This document shows, in pieces, positions 43,333-55,198 of a DNA stretch of 64,000 nucleotides. The translations under genes and the position numbers were made by a program. The number at the start of each line of letters is the position of its first letter. Position 1 is the stretch's first letter. The DNA is from Telluria aromaticivorans. Its GTDB lineage: Bacteria > Pseudomonadota > Gammaproteobacteria > Burkholderiales > Burkholderiaceae_D. The DNA lies in assembly GCF_013003915.1 (NCBI RefSeq), contig NZ_JABAIV010000009.1, forward strand, positions 1-64,000. Reading direction: 5' to 3'. Below the pieces are notes generated by a model, which did no database searches, had not been told where the DNA came from, and saw nothing but the letters and a program-made list of their open reading frames with translations.

Positions 43333-44271
43333 ATGTCCAGCCTGCCCCAGCACCTCGACCTGCACCTGATCCGCATCCTCTACCTGCTGCTGGTCGAAAA
43401 GAACGTCTCGCGCGTGGCCCTCAAGCTGAACCAGCCGCAGCCCTCGATCTCGGCCTCGCTGCGCAAGCTGCGCGAACTCACCGGCGACCCGCTCCTGGTG
43501 CGCGGCGCGCGCGGCATGGTGCCGACCCAGCATGGCGAAAGCCTGCTCAAGCCGGCCAAACGCATCCTCGACGAAACCGAGAGCCTGTTCGTGCGCAAGT
43601 CGCCCTTCGTGCCGGAAGAAGCCACGCGCACCTTCCACATCGCCGCGCCCGATTATCTCGACACCCAGTTCCTGCCGAACGTGGTGGCAGCACTGCGCCG
43701 CGGCTCGCCCAACAGCAAGGTGGTGTTCCACAGCCTGGGACCGGGCGTGGATTACCTGCGCATGCTGTCCGACGGCGACATGGACCTGGTGATCGCCAAC
43801 TGGGACGAGCCGCCCGCCCACCTGCACATCTCGAAGCTGTTCGAAGACCCGATCATCTGCACCATGCGCGCCGACAGCCCCTATGCGCGCCGCACCGCCG
43901 TCGACGCCATGACGGTAGAAGATTACCTCAGCCTGCCGCACGTGGCGCCTTCGCAGATGCTGCCGGGCTACCACGGCGTGATCGACGCCCACCTCGACCG
44001 TTTGGGGCTGCAGCGCGCGGTGGCGGTCGAATCGCCCTATTTCGGCGTGATCCCCTACATGCTGACCCAGAGTGACCTGGTGCTGACCACCGGCCGCCAG
44101 TTCATCCGCTTCTACGAACGCATCCTGCCGCTCAAGAGCTTTACGGTGCCCATTAAATTCCCGCCGATGCGCTTCTACCAGTTGTGGCACCAGCGCGTGC
44201 ACCAGTCGACCGAGCACAAGTGGCTGCGCGACCAGGTGAGCGCCGCGGCCCGCGCCCTGGTCACGAAGTAA
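43333..44271 (+). CDS. LysR-family transcriptional regulator
   Basis: A 312-residue LTTR. The N-terminal winged helix-turn-helix covers residues 8-68 (LLVEKNVSRVALKLNQPQPS, SASLRKLRELTGDPLLVRG), followed by a two-lobed effector domain (TRTFHIAAPDYLDTQFLPNV). It is divergent from puuD and upstream of the OHCU decarboxylase/allantoate amidohydrolase gene, so it probably regulates urate catabolism in response to a purine intermediate. Effector unknown. Confidence 0.9.
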   Translation: MSSLPQHLDLHLIRILYLLLVEKNVSRVALKLNQPQPSISASLRKLRELTGDPLLVRGARGMVPTQHGESLLKPAKRILDETESLFVRKSPFVPEEATRTFHIAAPDYLDTQFLPNVVAALRRGSPNSKVVFHSLGPGVDYLRMLSDGDMDLVIANWDEPPAHLHISKLFEDPIICTMRADSPYARRTAVDAMTVEDYLSLPHVAPSQMLPGYHGVIDAHLDRLGLQRAVAVESPYFGVIPYMLTQSDLVLTTGRQFIRFYERILPLKSFTVPIKFPPMRFYQLWHQRVHQSTEHKWLRDQVSAAARALVTK

Positions 44272-44352
44272 GCGCAATACCGCTTATGGGACGGCGCGTA
44301 TAAGCTGGAGGGGTTGCAGGATTTATCATCCCGGGATTGAATGAGGCTCACC

Positions 44353-46110
44353 ATGACCACCTTGCAAGACCTGAACAGCTGCGACCGCGCCGCCTTCGTC
44401 GCGACCCTGCGCGGCATCTACGAACACTCGCCCTGGATCGCCGAGGGCGCGGCCGTGCTGCGTCCATTCGACAGCCCGGTCGCCCTGAAGCAGGGCTTGC
44501 AGGCGGTGGTGACGCTGGCTTCGAAGGACCAGCAACTGGCCCTGCTGCGCGCCCACCCAGAGCTGGCCGGCAAGGCGGCGATCGCCGGCGAGCTGACGGC
44601 GGAATCGACCGGGGAACAGGCCGCCTCGGGCCTGAACCGCTGCAGCGCGGAAGAATACGCAACCCTGCACGAGCTGAACGCCGCCTACAAGGACAAATTC
44701 GGCTTCCCCTTCATCCTTGCGGTGAAGGGACCGCTAGGTGCAGGCTTGACCCGCAGCGCCATCATCGAGACCTTTGCGCGCCGCCTGAAGAACCAGCCCG
44801 CGGACGAACTGGCAGAATGCCTGCGCCAGGTGCACCGCATCGCCGAGATCCGCCTGAACGAACTGTTGAAAGTGCAGCACATGTTCGGCCCGCAAGTCAT
44901 GGAATGGGCCGAGCAGCTCGGCGCCATCAGTGACAGCGTCGACCATCTCACCTGCGCCTACATGACGCCGGCGCACCAGCGCACCGCCGCGCAACTGCGC
45001 GACTGGATGATCGAGTCCGGCATGGATGTCCATATCGACGCCGTCGGCAATGTCGTCGGGCGCTACGCAGCGGCGCAGCCCGATGCGAAGACCCTCATCA
45101 CCGGCTCGCACTACGACACCGTGCGCAACGGCGGCAAGTACGACGGGCGGCTCGGCATCCTGCTGCCGATCACGCTGGTAGCCCACCTGAAAGAACGCGG
45201 CGAACGCCTGCCCTTCCACCTGGAGGTGATCGGCTTTGCAGAAGAAGAAGGCGTACGTTTTCGCAGCACCTTCCTCGGCAGCAGCGCCATCACCGGACGC
45301 TTCAACCCGATCCTGCTCGAGCAGCAGGACGCAGAAGGCGTCACCATGCGCGAGGCGCTGGTCTCGGCCGGCCACGATCCCGCAGCCATCGCCGGCATTG
45401 CGCGCGACCCGGCAATGCTGCTCGGCTTCGTCGAAGTCCATATCGAACAGGGACCGGTGCTGCTCGAGCGCGGCCTGCCGGTGGGCGTGGTGACGGCGAT
45501 TGCGGGCAGCTCGCGCTACCTGGTCGAACTGGGCGGCGTGGCCAGCCATGCCGGCACCACCCCGATGGGCATGCGGCGCGATGCCGCCGCCGCCGCCGCG
45601 GAGATCGTGTTGCTGGTGGAGGCGCGCTGCAGCGGGCGCGGTTCGCTGGTCGGCACGGTCGGCCAGTTAGAGGTGCCTTCCGGTTCGGTCAACGTGATTC
45701 CCGGCCAGTGCCGGCTGTCGCTCGACATCCGCGCAGCCGACGACGCGGTCCGCCTGGAAGCGGTGGACGATATTTTGGCCGGCATCAGCGCCATCTGCGC
45801 GCGCCGCGGCATCGACGAAAAGCTGTGGAAGCTGGTCGAAGCCGACGCCGCGCCCTGCGCGCCGCGCCTGATGGACCGGCTGGGCAAGGCCATCGAAGAC
45901 AGCGGCCTGCCGCGCTACGACCTGCTGTCGGGCGCCGGCCACGACGCCATGGAGATGGCATCGATTACCGAGGTGGCGATGCTATTCACCCGCTGCGGCA
46001 ACGGCGGCATCAGCCACAACCCGCTCGAGACGATGACGGCAGACGATGCCGAGATCGCGGGCCAGGTGCTACTCATATTTCTCCGTGGTCTCGACGTTGC
46101 GGCGGCTTGA
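44353..46110 (+). CDS. Fused OHCU decarboxylase / allantoate amidohydrolase
   Basis: A 585-residue two-domain enzyme. Residues about 1-165 are 2-oxo-4-hydroxy-4-carboxy-5-ureidoimidazoline decarboxylase (UraD): LRGIYEHSPWIAE, LLRAHPELAGKAA, EYATLHELNAAYKDKFGFPFILAVKG. Residues about 175-585 are an M20 allantoate amidohydrolase (AllC) with metal motifs GSHYDTV, GKYDGRLG, EEEGVRF and HIEQGP. One chain thus joins two separated steps of urate breakdown. The start is the ATG after TGAGGCTC; an ATG 12 bases upstream is possible. Its 3' end overlaps the convergent mgtC-like gene by 42 bp. Confidence 0.9.
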   Translation: MTTLQDLNSCDRAAFVATLRGIYEHSPWIAEGAAVLRPFDSPVALKQGLQAVVTLASKDQQLALLRAHPELAGKAAIAGELTAESTGEQAASGLNRCSAEEYATLHELNAAYKDKFGFPFILAVKGPLGAGLTRSAIIETFARRLKNQPADELAECLRQVHRIAEIRLNELLKVQHMFGPQVMEWAEQLGAISDSVDHLTCAYMTPAHQRTAAQLRDWMIESGMDVHIDAVGNVVGRYAAAQPDAKTLITGSHYDTVRNGGKYDGRLGILLPITLVAHLKERGERLPFHLEVIGFAEEEGVRFRSTFLGSSAITGRFNPILLEQQDAEGVTMREALVSAGHDPAAIAGIARDPAMLLGFVEVHIEQGPVLLERGLPVGVVTAIAGSSRYLVELGGVASHAGTTPMGMRRDAAAAAAEIVLLVEARCSGRGSLVGTVGQLEVPSGSVNVIPGQCRLSLDIRAADDAVRLEAVDDILAGISAICARRGIDEKLWKLVEADAAPCAPRLMDRLGKAIEDSGLPRYDLLSGAGHDAMEMASITEVAMLFTRCGNGGISHNPLETMTADDAEIAGQVLLIFLRGLDVAAA

Positions 46111-46644
46111 GGAGACCACCGGGTCTGCCGGTTGGACGATCAGTGGTTTCTTGGGCGTGATCCGCAATAATCCCAGGATTGCGAGCGCAAACAAGGCACT
46201 GAGCACGGCCGTCGCCTCGCGCCCCATGCCGGCTGCGATGCCGATGGCAGCGGTCAGCCATACGCTGGCAGCCGTGGTCACGCCCTTGATATCGTTCTGG
46301 TTCGAGTGTTTGAGGATGGCCCCGGCTCCGATGAAGCCGATGCCTGCTGTGACGCCTTGCAAGACCCGCGACAGGTCACTGATACCCATGCCAGCCTGCA
46401 GTGGGATCAGCACGAACAAGGCCGAACCGAGCGAGACCAGCATGTGCGTGCGCAAGCCTGCCGACGCACCCACGGTCTCACGCTCGTAGCCGAGCATCCC
46501 GCCCAGCACCACCGCCACCATCAGGCGCAGGACGACACGGGTAATGGACTCCACATCCCCCAGGTCCGAAAATTCCTGCAATATTGTTTGCCAACTCCGT
46601 TCCAGCCACACCGTGTCATCCTCCCTGAGTAATGACACGATCAT
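46069..46644 (-). CDS. MgtC/SapB-family membrane protein
   Basis: A 191-residue protein with four to five membrane helices and the MgtC core: LRLMVAVVLGGMLGYERE, GLRTHMLVSLGSALFVLIP, GVTAGIGFIGAGAIL and GVTTAASVWLTAAIGIAAGMG. Membership is clear; roles in this family range from low-magnesium growth to unknown. No ribosome-binding site is evident at this ATG. Its C-terminal 14 codons overlap the convergent allantoate amidohydrolase gene. Confidence 0.85.
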   Translation of the reverse strand: MIVSLLREDDTVWLERSWQTILQEFSDLGDVESITRVVLRLMVAVVLGGMLGYERETVGASAGLRTHMLVSLGSALFVLIPLQAGMGISDLSRVLQGVTAGIGFIGAGAILKHSNQNDIKGVTTAASVWLTAAIGIAAGMGREATAVLSALFALAILGLLRITPKKPLIVQPADPVVSSSRRNVETTEKYE

Positions 46645-46699
46645 GACATTTTTACTGCAGCGGCGTCGCCACATTCGGCTGGGGCCGCCAAAGCCCCTG

Positions 46700-47938
46700 T
46701 CAGTCCACGATCCGGGCGCGCTCCAGCATCGCATGCAGCAGCACGTTGCAGCCTGCTTCCAGGTGGGCCGGCTGCGCGTCTTCGATTTCGTTGTGGCTGA
46801 TGCCGTCCTTGCAGGGCACGAAGATCATGCCGGAGGGCGCGACGCGCGCGGCATAGATCGCGTCGTGGCCGGCGCCCGAGACCACGTCCATCGTCGAATA
46901 GCCGAGTTTTTCGGTCACGGCGCGCACGGCGCCCACGCAATCGGGGTGGAAGGGGCAAGGAGGATAATAGGACACGCGCTCGAGATCGATCGGCAGGCCG
47001 CTTTGTTCGCGCGTTTTCGCCACGAAGGCCAGCATCTCCTCGTGCATGGTGCCCAGCAGCTCGTCGTTCACGTTGCGCAGGTCGATGCTGAACTTGACCC
47101 TGCCCGGGATCACGTTGCGGCTGTTCGGGAACACTTCCACCATGCCCACCGTGCCACGGCCGTAAGGCTGGTAGCGGTTCGCAATCTGCACGACTTCCTG
47201 CATGATGACGGTGGCCACCTGCAGCGCATCGCGGCGCAGGCCCATCGGCGTCGGCCCGGCGTGCGCCTCCATGCCACTGACGGTGCAGTCGTACCACGAC
47301 AGGCCCATCACCGCCGGCACCACGCCGATCACCTTGTCGGCGTCTTCCAGCACCGGGCCCTGCTCGATATGGGTCTCGAAATAGGCGCCGATCGGGTGCC
47401 GGCCGGGCACTTCGTCACCGAGATAGCCGATACGTTCCAGTTCCTCGCGCACGCTCTTGCCTTCAGTATCGACCGCCGCATAGGCGGTCTCCAGGCTGAA
47501 GGCGCCGCAGAACACGCCCGAGCCCATCATCACGGGCACGAAGCGCGAGCCTTCCTCGTTGGTCCAGAACGCGACCTCGATCGGCGCCTCGGTCTGGATA
47601 TTCATGTCATTCAGGGTGCGCACCACTTCCAGCCCGGCCAGCACGCCGTAGTTGCCGTCGAACTTGCCGCCGGTGGGCTGGGTGTCGACGTGGCTGCCGG
47701 TAACGATCGGCGGCAGCGCCGGGTTGCGCCCTTCGCGCCGCATGAAGACGTTACCGATCTGGTCGACCGTGATCGACAGGCCGGCGTCAACCGCCCATTT
47801 CACCACCAGGTCGCGGCCCTGGCGATCGAGGTCGGTCAGGGCCAGGCGCTTGACGCCGCCCTTCTCTGTGGCGCCGATCGCGGCCAGGTCCATGAGGGAC
47901 TTCCACAGGCGGTCGCCATTGATACGCAGTTCGTTCAT
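46700..47938 (-). CDS. Beta-ureidopropionase-type M20 amidohydrolase
   Basis: A 412-residue Zn-dependent N-carbamoyl-amino acid hydrolase. Metal motifs: GSHVDTQPTGGKFDG, NEEGSRF, THIEQGP and the late ISHNE. In the pathway encoded here it would hydrolyse N-carbamoyl-beta-alanine to beta-alanine, CO2 and ammonia (PydC/HyuC role). GAGGAAA precedes the ATG. Lies 25 bp downstream of dihydropyrimidinase on the same strand and closes the operon. Confidence 0.88.
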   Translation of the reverse strand: MNELRINGDRLWKSLMDLAAIGATEKGGVKRLALTDLDRQGRDLVVKWAVDAGLSITVDQIGNVFMRREGRNPALPPIVTGSHVDTQPTGGKFDGNYGVLAGLEVVRTLNDMNIQTEAPIEVAFWTNEEGSRFVPVMMGSGVFCGAFSLETAYAAVDTEGKSVREELERIGYLGDEVPGRHPIGAYFETHIEQGPVLEDADKVIGVVPAVMGLSWYDCTVSGMEAHAGPTPMGLRRDALQVATVIMQEVVQIANRYQPYGRGTVGMVEVFPNSRNVIPGRVKFSIDLRNVNDELLGTMHEEMLAFVAKTREQSGLPIDLERVSYYPPCPFHPDCVGAVRAVTEKLGYSTMDVVSGAGHDAIYAARVAPSGMIFVPCKDGISHNEIEDAQPAHLEAGCNVLLHAMLERARIVD

Positions 47939-47963
47939 TGCGATTTCCTCGTGATGGATCAGG

Positions 47964-49373
<1,410 letters not shown>

Positions 49374-50849
49374 TCAGGAATGTCGCGGGGCGAGCGCCGC
49401 GACACGGTGGCCTCGCATCATGGCGCCATAGACGACCGCCGCGATGGCGACGCCGACGAACCATGCGTAGGTGTAGATGGTCTTGAAGGCCTCGCCCACA
49501 TCCGGGAAGGATGCCGGGAAGGCTGCGTTCAGGAAGCCCGGGATATTCGGCAATACGCCCAGCACGAAGGCCACGATGGCGGCCATGTTCCAACCGTTAC
49601 CGTACGAGTAGATGCCGTCGTCGCGGTACATCTGGGCGACATCGAGCTCGGTCTTGCGCACCAGGTAGTAATCGACGATCAGGATGCCGGCAATCGGCCC
49701 GAGCAGCGCCGAATAGCCGACCAGCCAGGTGAAGATGTAGTTCTGGGTCGACGCCAATATTTTCCAGGGCATCATCACCAGCGCCAGGCCGGCGGTGATG
49801 TAGCCGCCCAGCCGGTAGCTGATGGCGCGCGGCGCCAGCGCAGAGAAATCGTAGGCCGGGCCGACCAGGTTGGCCGCCAGGTTGACGCTGACCGTATCGA
49901 CCAGCAGCACGATCAGGGCCACCAGCACGGCAATGCCTTCCATGCGGCTGGCCAGGTCGACCGGGTCCCACAACGCCTTGCCGTACAAGACCACGGTGGC
50001 CGAGGTAACGATCACCGCCAGCGCGGCGAGTAAGCCCATCGGCACCGGCAGGCCTACCGACTGGCCGATGACCTGGTCGCGCTGGGTTTTCGCGAAGCGC
50101 GTGAAGTCGGGAATGTTCAGGGCCAGCGTGGCCCAGAAACCGATCATTGCCGTGAGCGAAGGCCAGAATACCTGCCAGAACTGGCCCTCTTTCGCGCCGC
50201 CCGGCACAAAGGCCGATGGGCGGTCGAGCAAGGGACCGAAGCCGCCGGCGCGCTCGTACACCCACCACAGCAGCACGAAGCAGATCGCGATCTTCAGCGG
50301 AGCAGTATAGGTTTCGAGTTTGCGGATCGATTCGATCCCGTGCACGATGAAATAGAGCTGGATCGCCCAGAAGCCCAGGAAGCACAGCAGCTGCGCGATG
50401 TTGATGCCGAGTCCCGCAATCGGGTCGCCGCCGATCGGCGCGCCGTTCATCACGCCCAGCAGCGTGTAGATCATGCTGCCGCCGAACCAGGTCTGGATGC
50501 CGTACCAGCCGCAGGCGACGATGGCGCGCATCAGCGCCGGCAGCTTGGCGCCGCTGGTGCCGAAGGAGCTGCGCGCCAGCACAGCGTAGGGAATGCCGTA
50601 TTTGGTGCCGGCGTGGCCGATCAGGAGCATCGGCACCAGCACGATCGCATTGGCCAGGAAGACCGTCCACACCGCCTGCCAGCCCGACATGCCCGATTCG
50701 ATCAAGCTGGCCGACAGTGTGTAGGCAGGAATGCACATCACCATGCCGACCCACAGCGCCGCGAAGTGGTACCAGCGCCAGGTGCGCTGCGCCGCGGTGG
50801 TCGGGGCCAGGTCTTCGTTCCAGAGATCTGAACTTACGTTGTGGTGCAT
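49374..50849 (-). CDS. NCS1-family nucleobase permease
   Basis: A 491-residue twelve-helix transporter of the NCS1 family (cytosine, uracil, allantoin, hydantoin). Recognisable segments: WVGMVMCIPAYTLSASLIESGMS, GIPYAVLARSSFGTSGAKLPALMRAIVACGWYGIQTWFGG, and ILIVDYYLVRKTELDV. In this operon uracil or thymine is the probable substrate. AAAGGG precedes the start. REP copy D lies between it and the upstream preA gene. Confidence 0.9.
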   Translation of the reverse strand: MHHNVSSDLWNEDLAPTTAAQRTWRWYHFAALWVGMVMCIPAYTLSASLIESGMSGWQAVWTVFLANAIVLVPMLLIGHAGTKYGIPYAVLARSSFGTSGAKLPALMRAIVACGWYGIQTWFGGSMIYTLLGVMNGAPIGGDPIAGLGINIAQLLCFLGFWAIQLYFIVHGIESIRKLETYTAPLKIAICFVLLWWVYERAGGFGPLLDRPSAFVPGGAKEGQFWQVFWPSLTAMIGFWATLALNIPDFTRFAKTQRDQVIGQSVGLPVPMGLLAALAVIVTSATVVLYGKALWDPVDLASRMEGIAVLVALIVLLVDTVSVNLAANLVGPAYDFSALAPRAISYRLGGYITAGLALVMMPWKILASTQNYIFTWLVGYSALLGPIAGILIVDYYLVRKTELDVAQMYRDDGIYSYGNGWNMAAIVAFVLGVLPNIPGFLNAAFPASFPDVGEAFKTIYTYAWFVGVAIAAVVYGAMMRGHRVAALAPRHS

Positions 50850-50907
50850 GTTGAACCCTTTTCGTCGGTTGCGAAGGATGCAGCCGAGTGTAGCGCAATC
50901 GGTTTGT

Positions 50908-51016
50908 CGTAGGGTGGGCGGCTTCGCCGCCCGCGCGTTCAACGAACGGGGTAAACCACGGAGCGGGCCAGCAGCCGTGATTTGAACGCGCGGGCGGGAA
51001 GACCCGCCCACCCTAC
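50908..51016. repeat. REP-like paired hairpin, copy D
   Basis: Left arm CGTAGGGTGGGCGGCTTCGC is identical to copy B over at least 30 bp; right arm GAACGCGCGGGCGGGAAGAC ends CCGCCCACCCTAC. It lies inside the pyrimidine operon, 5 bp after the preA stop and 58 bp before the NCS1 start. Confidence 0.85.
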
Positions 51017-51020
51017 AGAA

Positions 51021-52301
51021 TCAGGCTGTAACCGGCTCTGCCCGTGGATTGCGTGGATCCTGCGTCCAGTTCATATACGGCTTCCCGCTGGGCTGCGGCA
51101 CCATGGTGATGCAGGCCTCCACCGGGCAGGTAATCTCGCACAGGTTGCAGCCCACGCACTCGTCCTTGATCACCTCGTAGCGCCGGATGCCTGCTTCGTC
51201 CACCGACCGCCCGACCGCCTGGTGCGAGGTATCCTCGCAGGCCACGTAGCACTTGCCGCACTTGATGCACTTGTCCTGGTCGATCTGGGCGATCACGTGG
51301 TAATTCATGTCCAGGTATTTCCAGTCGGTCGTGTTCTGCACGGCCCGGCCCGAGAAGGCGGCGATGTTGGCATAGCCCTGCGCGTCCATCCAGCGCGACA
51401 GGCCGTCCTTCATCTCTTCGACGATGCGAAAGCCATGCAGCATGGCGGCCGTGCACACCTGCACCGAGCCGGCGCCGAGCGCGATGAACTCGGCCGCGTC
51501 GCGCCAGTTGCCGATGCCGCCGATGCCGGAGATCGGCAGGCCGCGCGTTTGCGGATCGCGCGCGATCTCGGCCACCATGTTCAGCGCGATCGGCTTCACA
51601 GCAGATCCGCAATAGCCGCCGTGGGTACTGGCATTGCCCACCACCGGGAAGGCCACCATGCGGTCGAGATCAAGGTGGGTGATCGAATTGATCGTATTAA
51701 TCAGGGACACCGCATCGGCTCCGCCTGCCAGCGCCGCCCGCGCCGGGGCGCGCACGTCGGTGATGTTCGGCGTGAGCTTGACGATGACCGGCAGGCGCGT
51801 GTGCTTCTTGCACCAGCTGGTGACCATCTGCACGTATTCCGGCACCTGCCCCACCGCCGCACCCATGCCGCGTTCGGGCATGCCGTGCGGGCAGCCGAAA
51901 TTCAGTTCGATGCCGTCGGCGCCGGTGGCTTCCACCAGCGGCAGGATCGCGGCCCATAGCGCTTCCTCGCAGGGCAGCATCAGCGACACGATCATGGCGC
52001 GGTCCGGCCAGTCCTTTTTCACCTGCGTGATTTCGCGCAGGTTGATCTCGAGGCTGCGGTCGGTGATCAGTTCGATGTTGTTGAAGCCGATGACTTCCCG
52101 GTTCTTGCCGTAATGGGCCGAGTAGCGCGACGAGACGTTGACCGCCGGCGGGTCTTCGCCCAGCGTCTTCCACACCACGCCGCCCCACCCCGCCTCGAAG
52201 GCGCGCACCACGTTGTAGGCCTTGTCGGTCGGGGGCGCGGAGGCCAGCCAGAACGGGTTCGGGCTCTTGATGCCGCAGAAATCGATGCTCAGGTCGGCCA
52301 T
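51021..52301 (-). CDS. preA: NAD-dependent dihydropyrimidine dehydrogenase subunit PreA
   Basis: A 426-residue protein: an FMN-binding TIM barrel (LASAPPTDKAYNVVRAFEAGWGG, ELNFGCPHGM, GIGGIGNWRDAAEFIALGAGSVQV) and two C-terminal [4Fe-4S] motifs (CIKCGKCYVAC, CVGCNLCEITCP). With PreT it interconverts uracil or thymine and the dihydro forms. The start lies in the last 13 bases of preT, indicating coupled translation. Confidence 0.94.
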   Translation of the reverse strand: MADLSIDFCGIKSPNPFWLASAPPTDKAYNVVRAFEAGWGGVVWKTLGEDPPAVNVSSRYSAHYGKNREVIGFNNIELITDRSLEINLREITQVKKDWPDRAMIVSLMLPCEEALWAAILPLVEATGADGIELNFGCPHGMPERGMGAAVGQVPEYVQMVTSWCKKHTRLPVIVKLTPNITDVRAPARAALAGGADAVSLINTINSITHLDLDRMVAFPVVGNASTHGGYCGSAVKPIALNMVAEIARDPQTRGLPISGIGGIGNWRDAAEFIALGAGSVQVCTAAMLHGFRIVEEMKDGLSRWMDAQGYANIAAFSGRAVQNTTDWKYLDMNYHVIAQIDQDKCIKCGKCYVACEDTSHQAVGRSVDEAGIRRYEVIKDECVGCNLCEITCPVEACITMVPQPSGKPYMNWTQDPRNPRAEPVTA

Positions 52302-53665
52302 GCTGCCTCCGTCTTCGATTGGATGTCTTCGTGGATGCTGAGTGCGGCCAGTTTTCCGTGCTGGACTGCCTGCACCGTCAGGTCCTGCCCCGGTGCGACG
52401 CAGTCGCCGCCGGCGTAGATGCCGGGCAGCGCAGTGCGGAAGCGGTTGTCGATCCAGATGCGATCGCCCTCTCGCGACAGTTCACCGGCCAGCGGCTCGT
52501 TGAAACCGGCATCGTCCATGCCCTGGCCGATCGCCTTGAACACGGCATCGGCCGCGATCTCGAGGAAGCCGCCGGTGCGCACCAGCCGCCCTTCTTCCAT
52601 GCGGGTCTGCTCGAAGCGCATGCCGGTCACGCGGCCCGCATCGTCCAGCAGCACCTCGAGCGGCGAGGCCCAGGTGCGGATGCGTACGTAGTTGGCCTTG
52701 GCGATCTCGATCTCGTGGCCGGTCGCGCTCATCGACTCCAGACCGCGGCGGTAGACCAGGGTGACGTCTTCGGCGCCGAGGCGCTTGACCTGCACCGCCA
52801 TGTCGATGGCGGTGTTGCCGGCGCCGATGACGATCACGCGGCGCGGCACCGGCATGGTCGACAGGTCGGTCGCCTGGCGCAGCGCGGCGATGTAGTCGAC
52901 CGCAGCCATCAGGCCAAGCGCGTTTTCCCCCGTCAGGCCGAGCGAACGGCTGGCCGCCAGTCCGATGCCCAGGAAGACCGCGTCATAGCGCGTATGCAGC
53001 TCGGCCAGGCTCAGGTTCTCGCCCAGCTTGCGGCCGTATTCGATGTGGATGCCGCCGATCGACAACAGGAAGTCGACTTCCTGCTGGGCGAAATCGCCCG
53101 GCAGCTTGTACTTGGCGATGCCGTATTCGTTCAGGCCACCCGCCTTCGAGCGCCCCTCGTAGACCACCACGTCATTGCCCAGCATGGCCAGGCGGTGCGC
53201 GCAGGACAGGCCGGCCGGGCCGGCGCCGACCACGGCGATCACCTTGCCGGTGGACGGCGCGCGCTCGAATGGATGGCCGGCGAAGTTCGCATGGTCGATG
53301 GCATAGCGCTGCAGCAGGCCGATGCGCACCGGCTCGCGCTCGGCCGGGTTGTTGCGCACGCAAGAGTCTTCGCATAGGATCTCGGTCGGGCAGACGCGCG
53401 CGCAGCTGCCGCCGAAAATGTTCGCCTTCAGGATGCCGTAGGCGGCGCCGTCGATGTTCTGGTCGTGGATGTTCTTGATGAAGCTGGCGACGTCGATGCC
53501 GGTCGGGCAGGCATTCATGCAGGGGGCGTCATAGCAGTACAGGCAGCGCGCCGCCTCGACTGCCGCCTGGCGCGCGGTCAGCGGCGGCGCCAGGTCGGTG
53601 AACTGCGACGCGAGCTCGCCGTTCGACCCGCTTGCTGTCGGCAGGTGCTGGAGTGATTCGATCAT
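52289..53665 (-). CDS. preT: NAD-dependent dihydropyrimidine dehydrogenase subunit PreT
   Basis: A 458-residue iron-sulfur flavoprotein homologous to the GltD/DPD N-terminal half. The N-terminal clusters are built from CLYCYDAPCMNACP and CARVCPTEILCEDSC. FAD motif VVGAGPAGLSCAHRLA and NAD motif VIVIGAGNTAIDMA follow, and the end has GIYAGGDCVAP. It feeds electrons between NADH and PreA. The start with AGGG upstream was preferred to an ATG two codons earlier. Confidence 0.92.
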   Translation of the reverse strand: MIESLQHLPTASGSNGELASQFTDLAPPLTARQAAVEAARCLYCYDAPCMNACPTGIDVASFIKNIHDQNIDGAAYGILKANIFGGSCARVCPTEILCEDSCVRNNPAEREPVRIGLLQRYAIDHANFAGHPFERAPSTGKVIAVVGAGPAGLSCAHRLAMLGNDVVVYEGRSKAGGLNEYGIAKYKLPGDFAQQEVDFLLSIGGIHIEYGRKLGENLSLAELHTRYDAVFLGIGLAASRSLGLTGENALGLMAAVDYIAALRQATDLSTMPVPRRVIVIGAGNTAIDMAVQVKRLGAEDVTLVYRRGLESMSATGHEIEIAKANYVRIRTWASPLEVLLDDAGRVTGMRFEQTRMEEGRLVRTGGFLEIAADAVFKAIGQGMDDAGFNEPLAGELSREGDRIWIDNRFRTALPGIYAGGDCVAPGQDLTVQAVQHGKLAALSIHEDIQSKTEAAWPT

Positions 53666-53700
53666 GTGCATCCCTATGCGTATTATGTTAATCGACCTGT

Positions 53701-55194
<1,494 letters not shown>

Positions 55195-55198
55195 TGGA

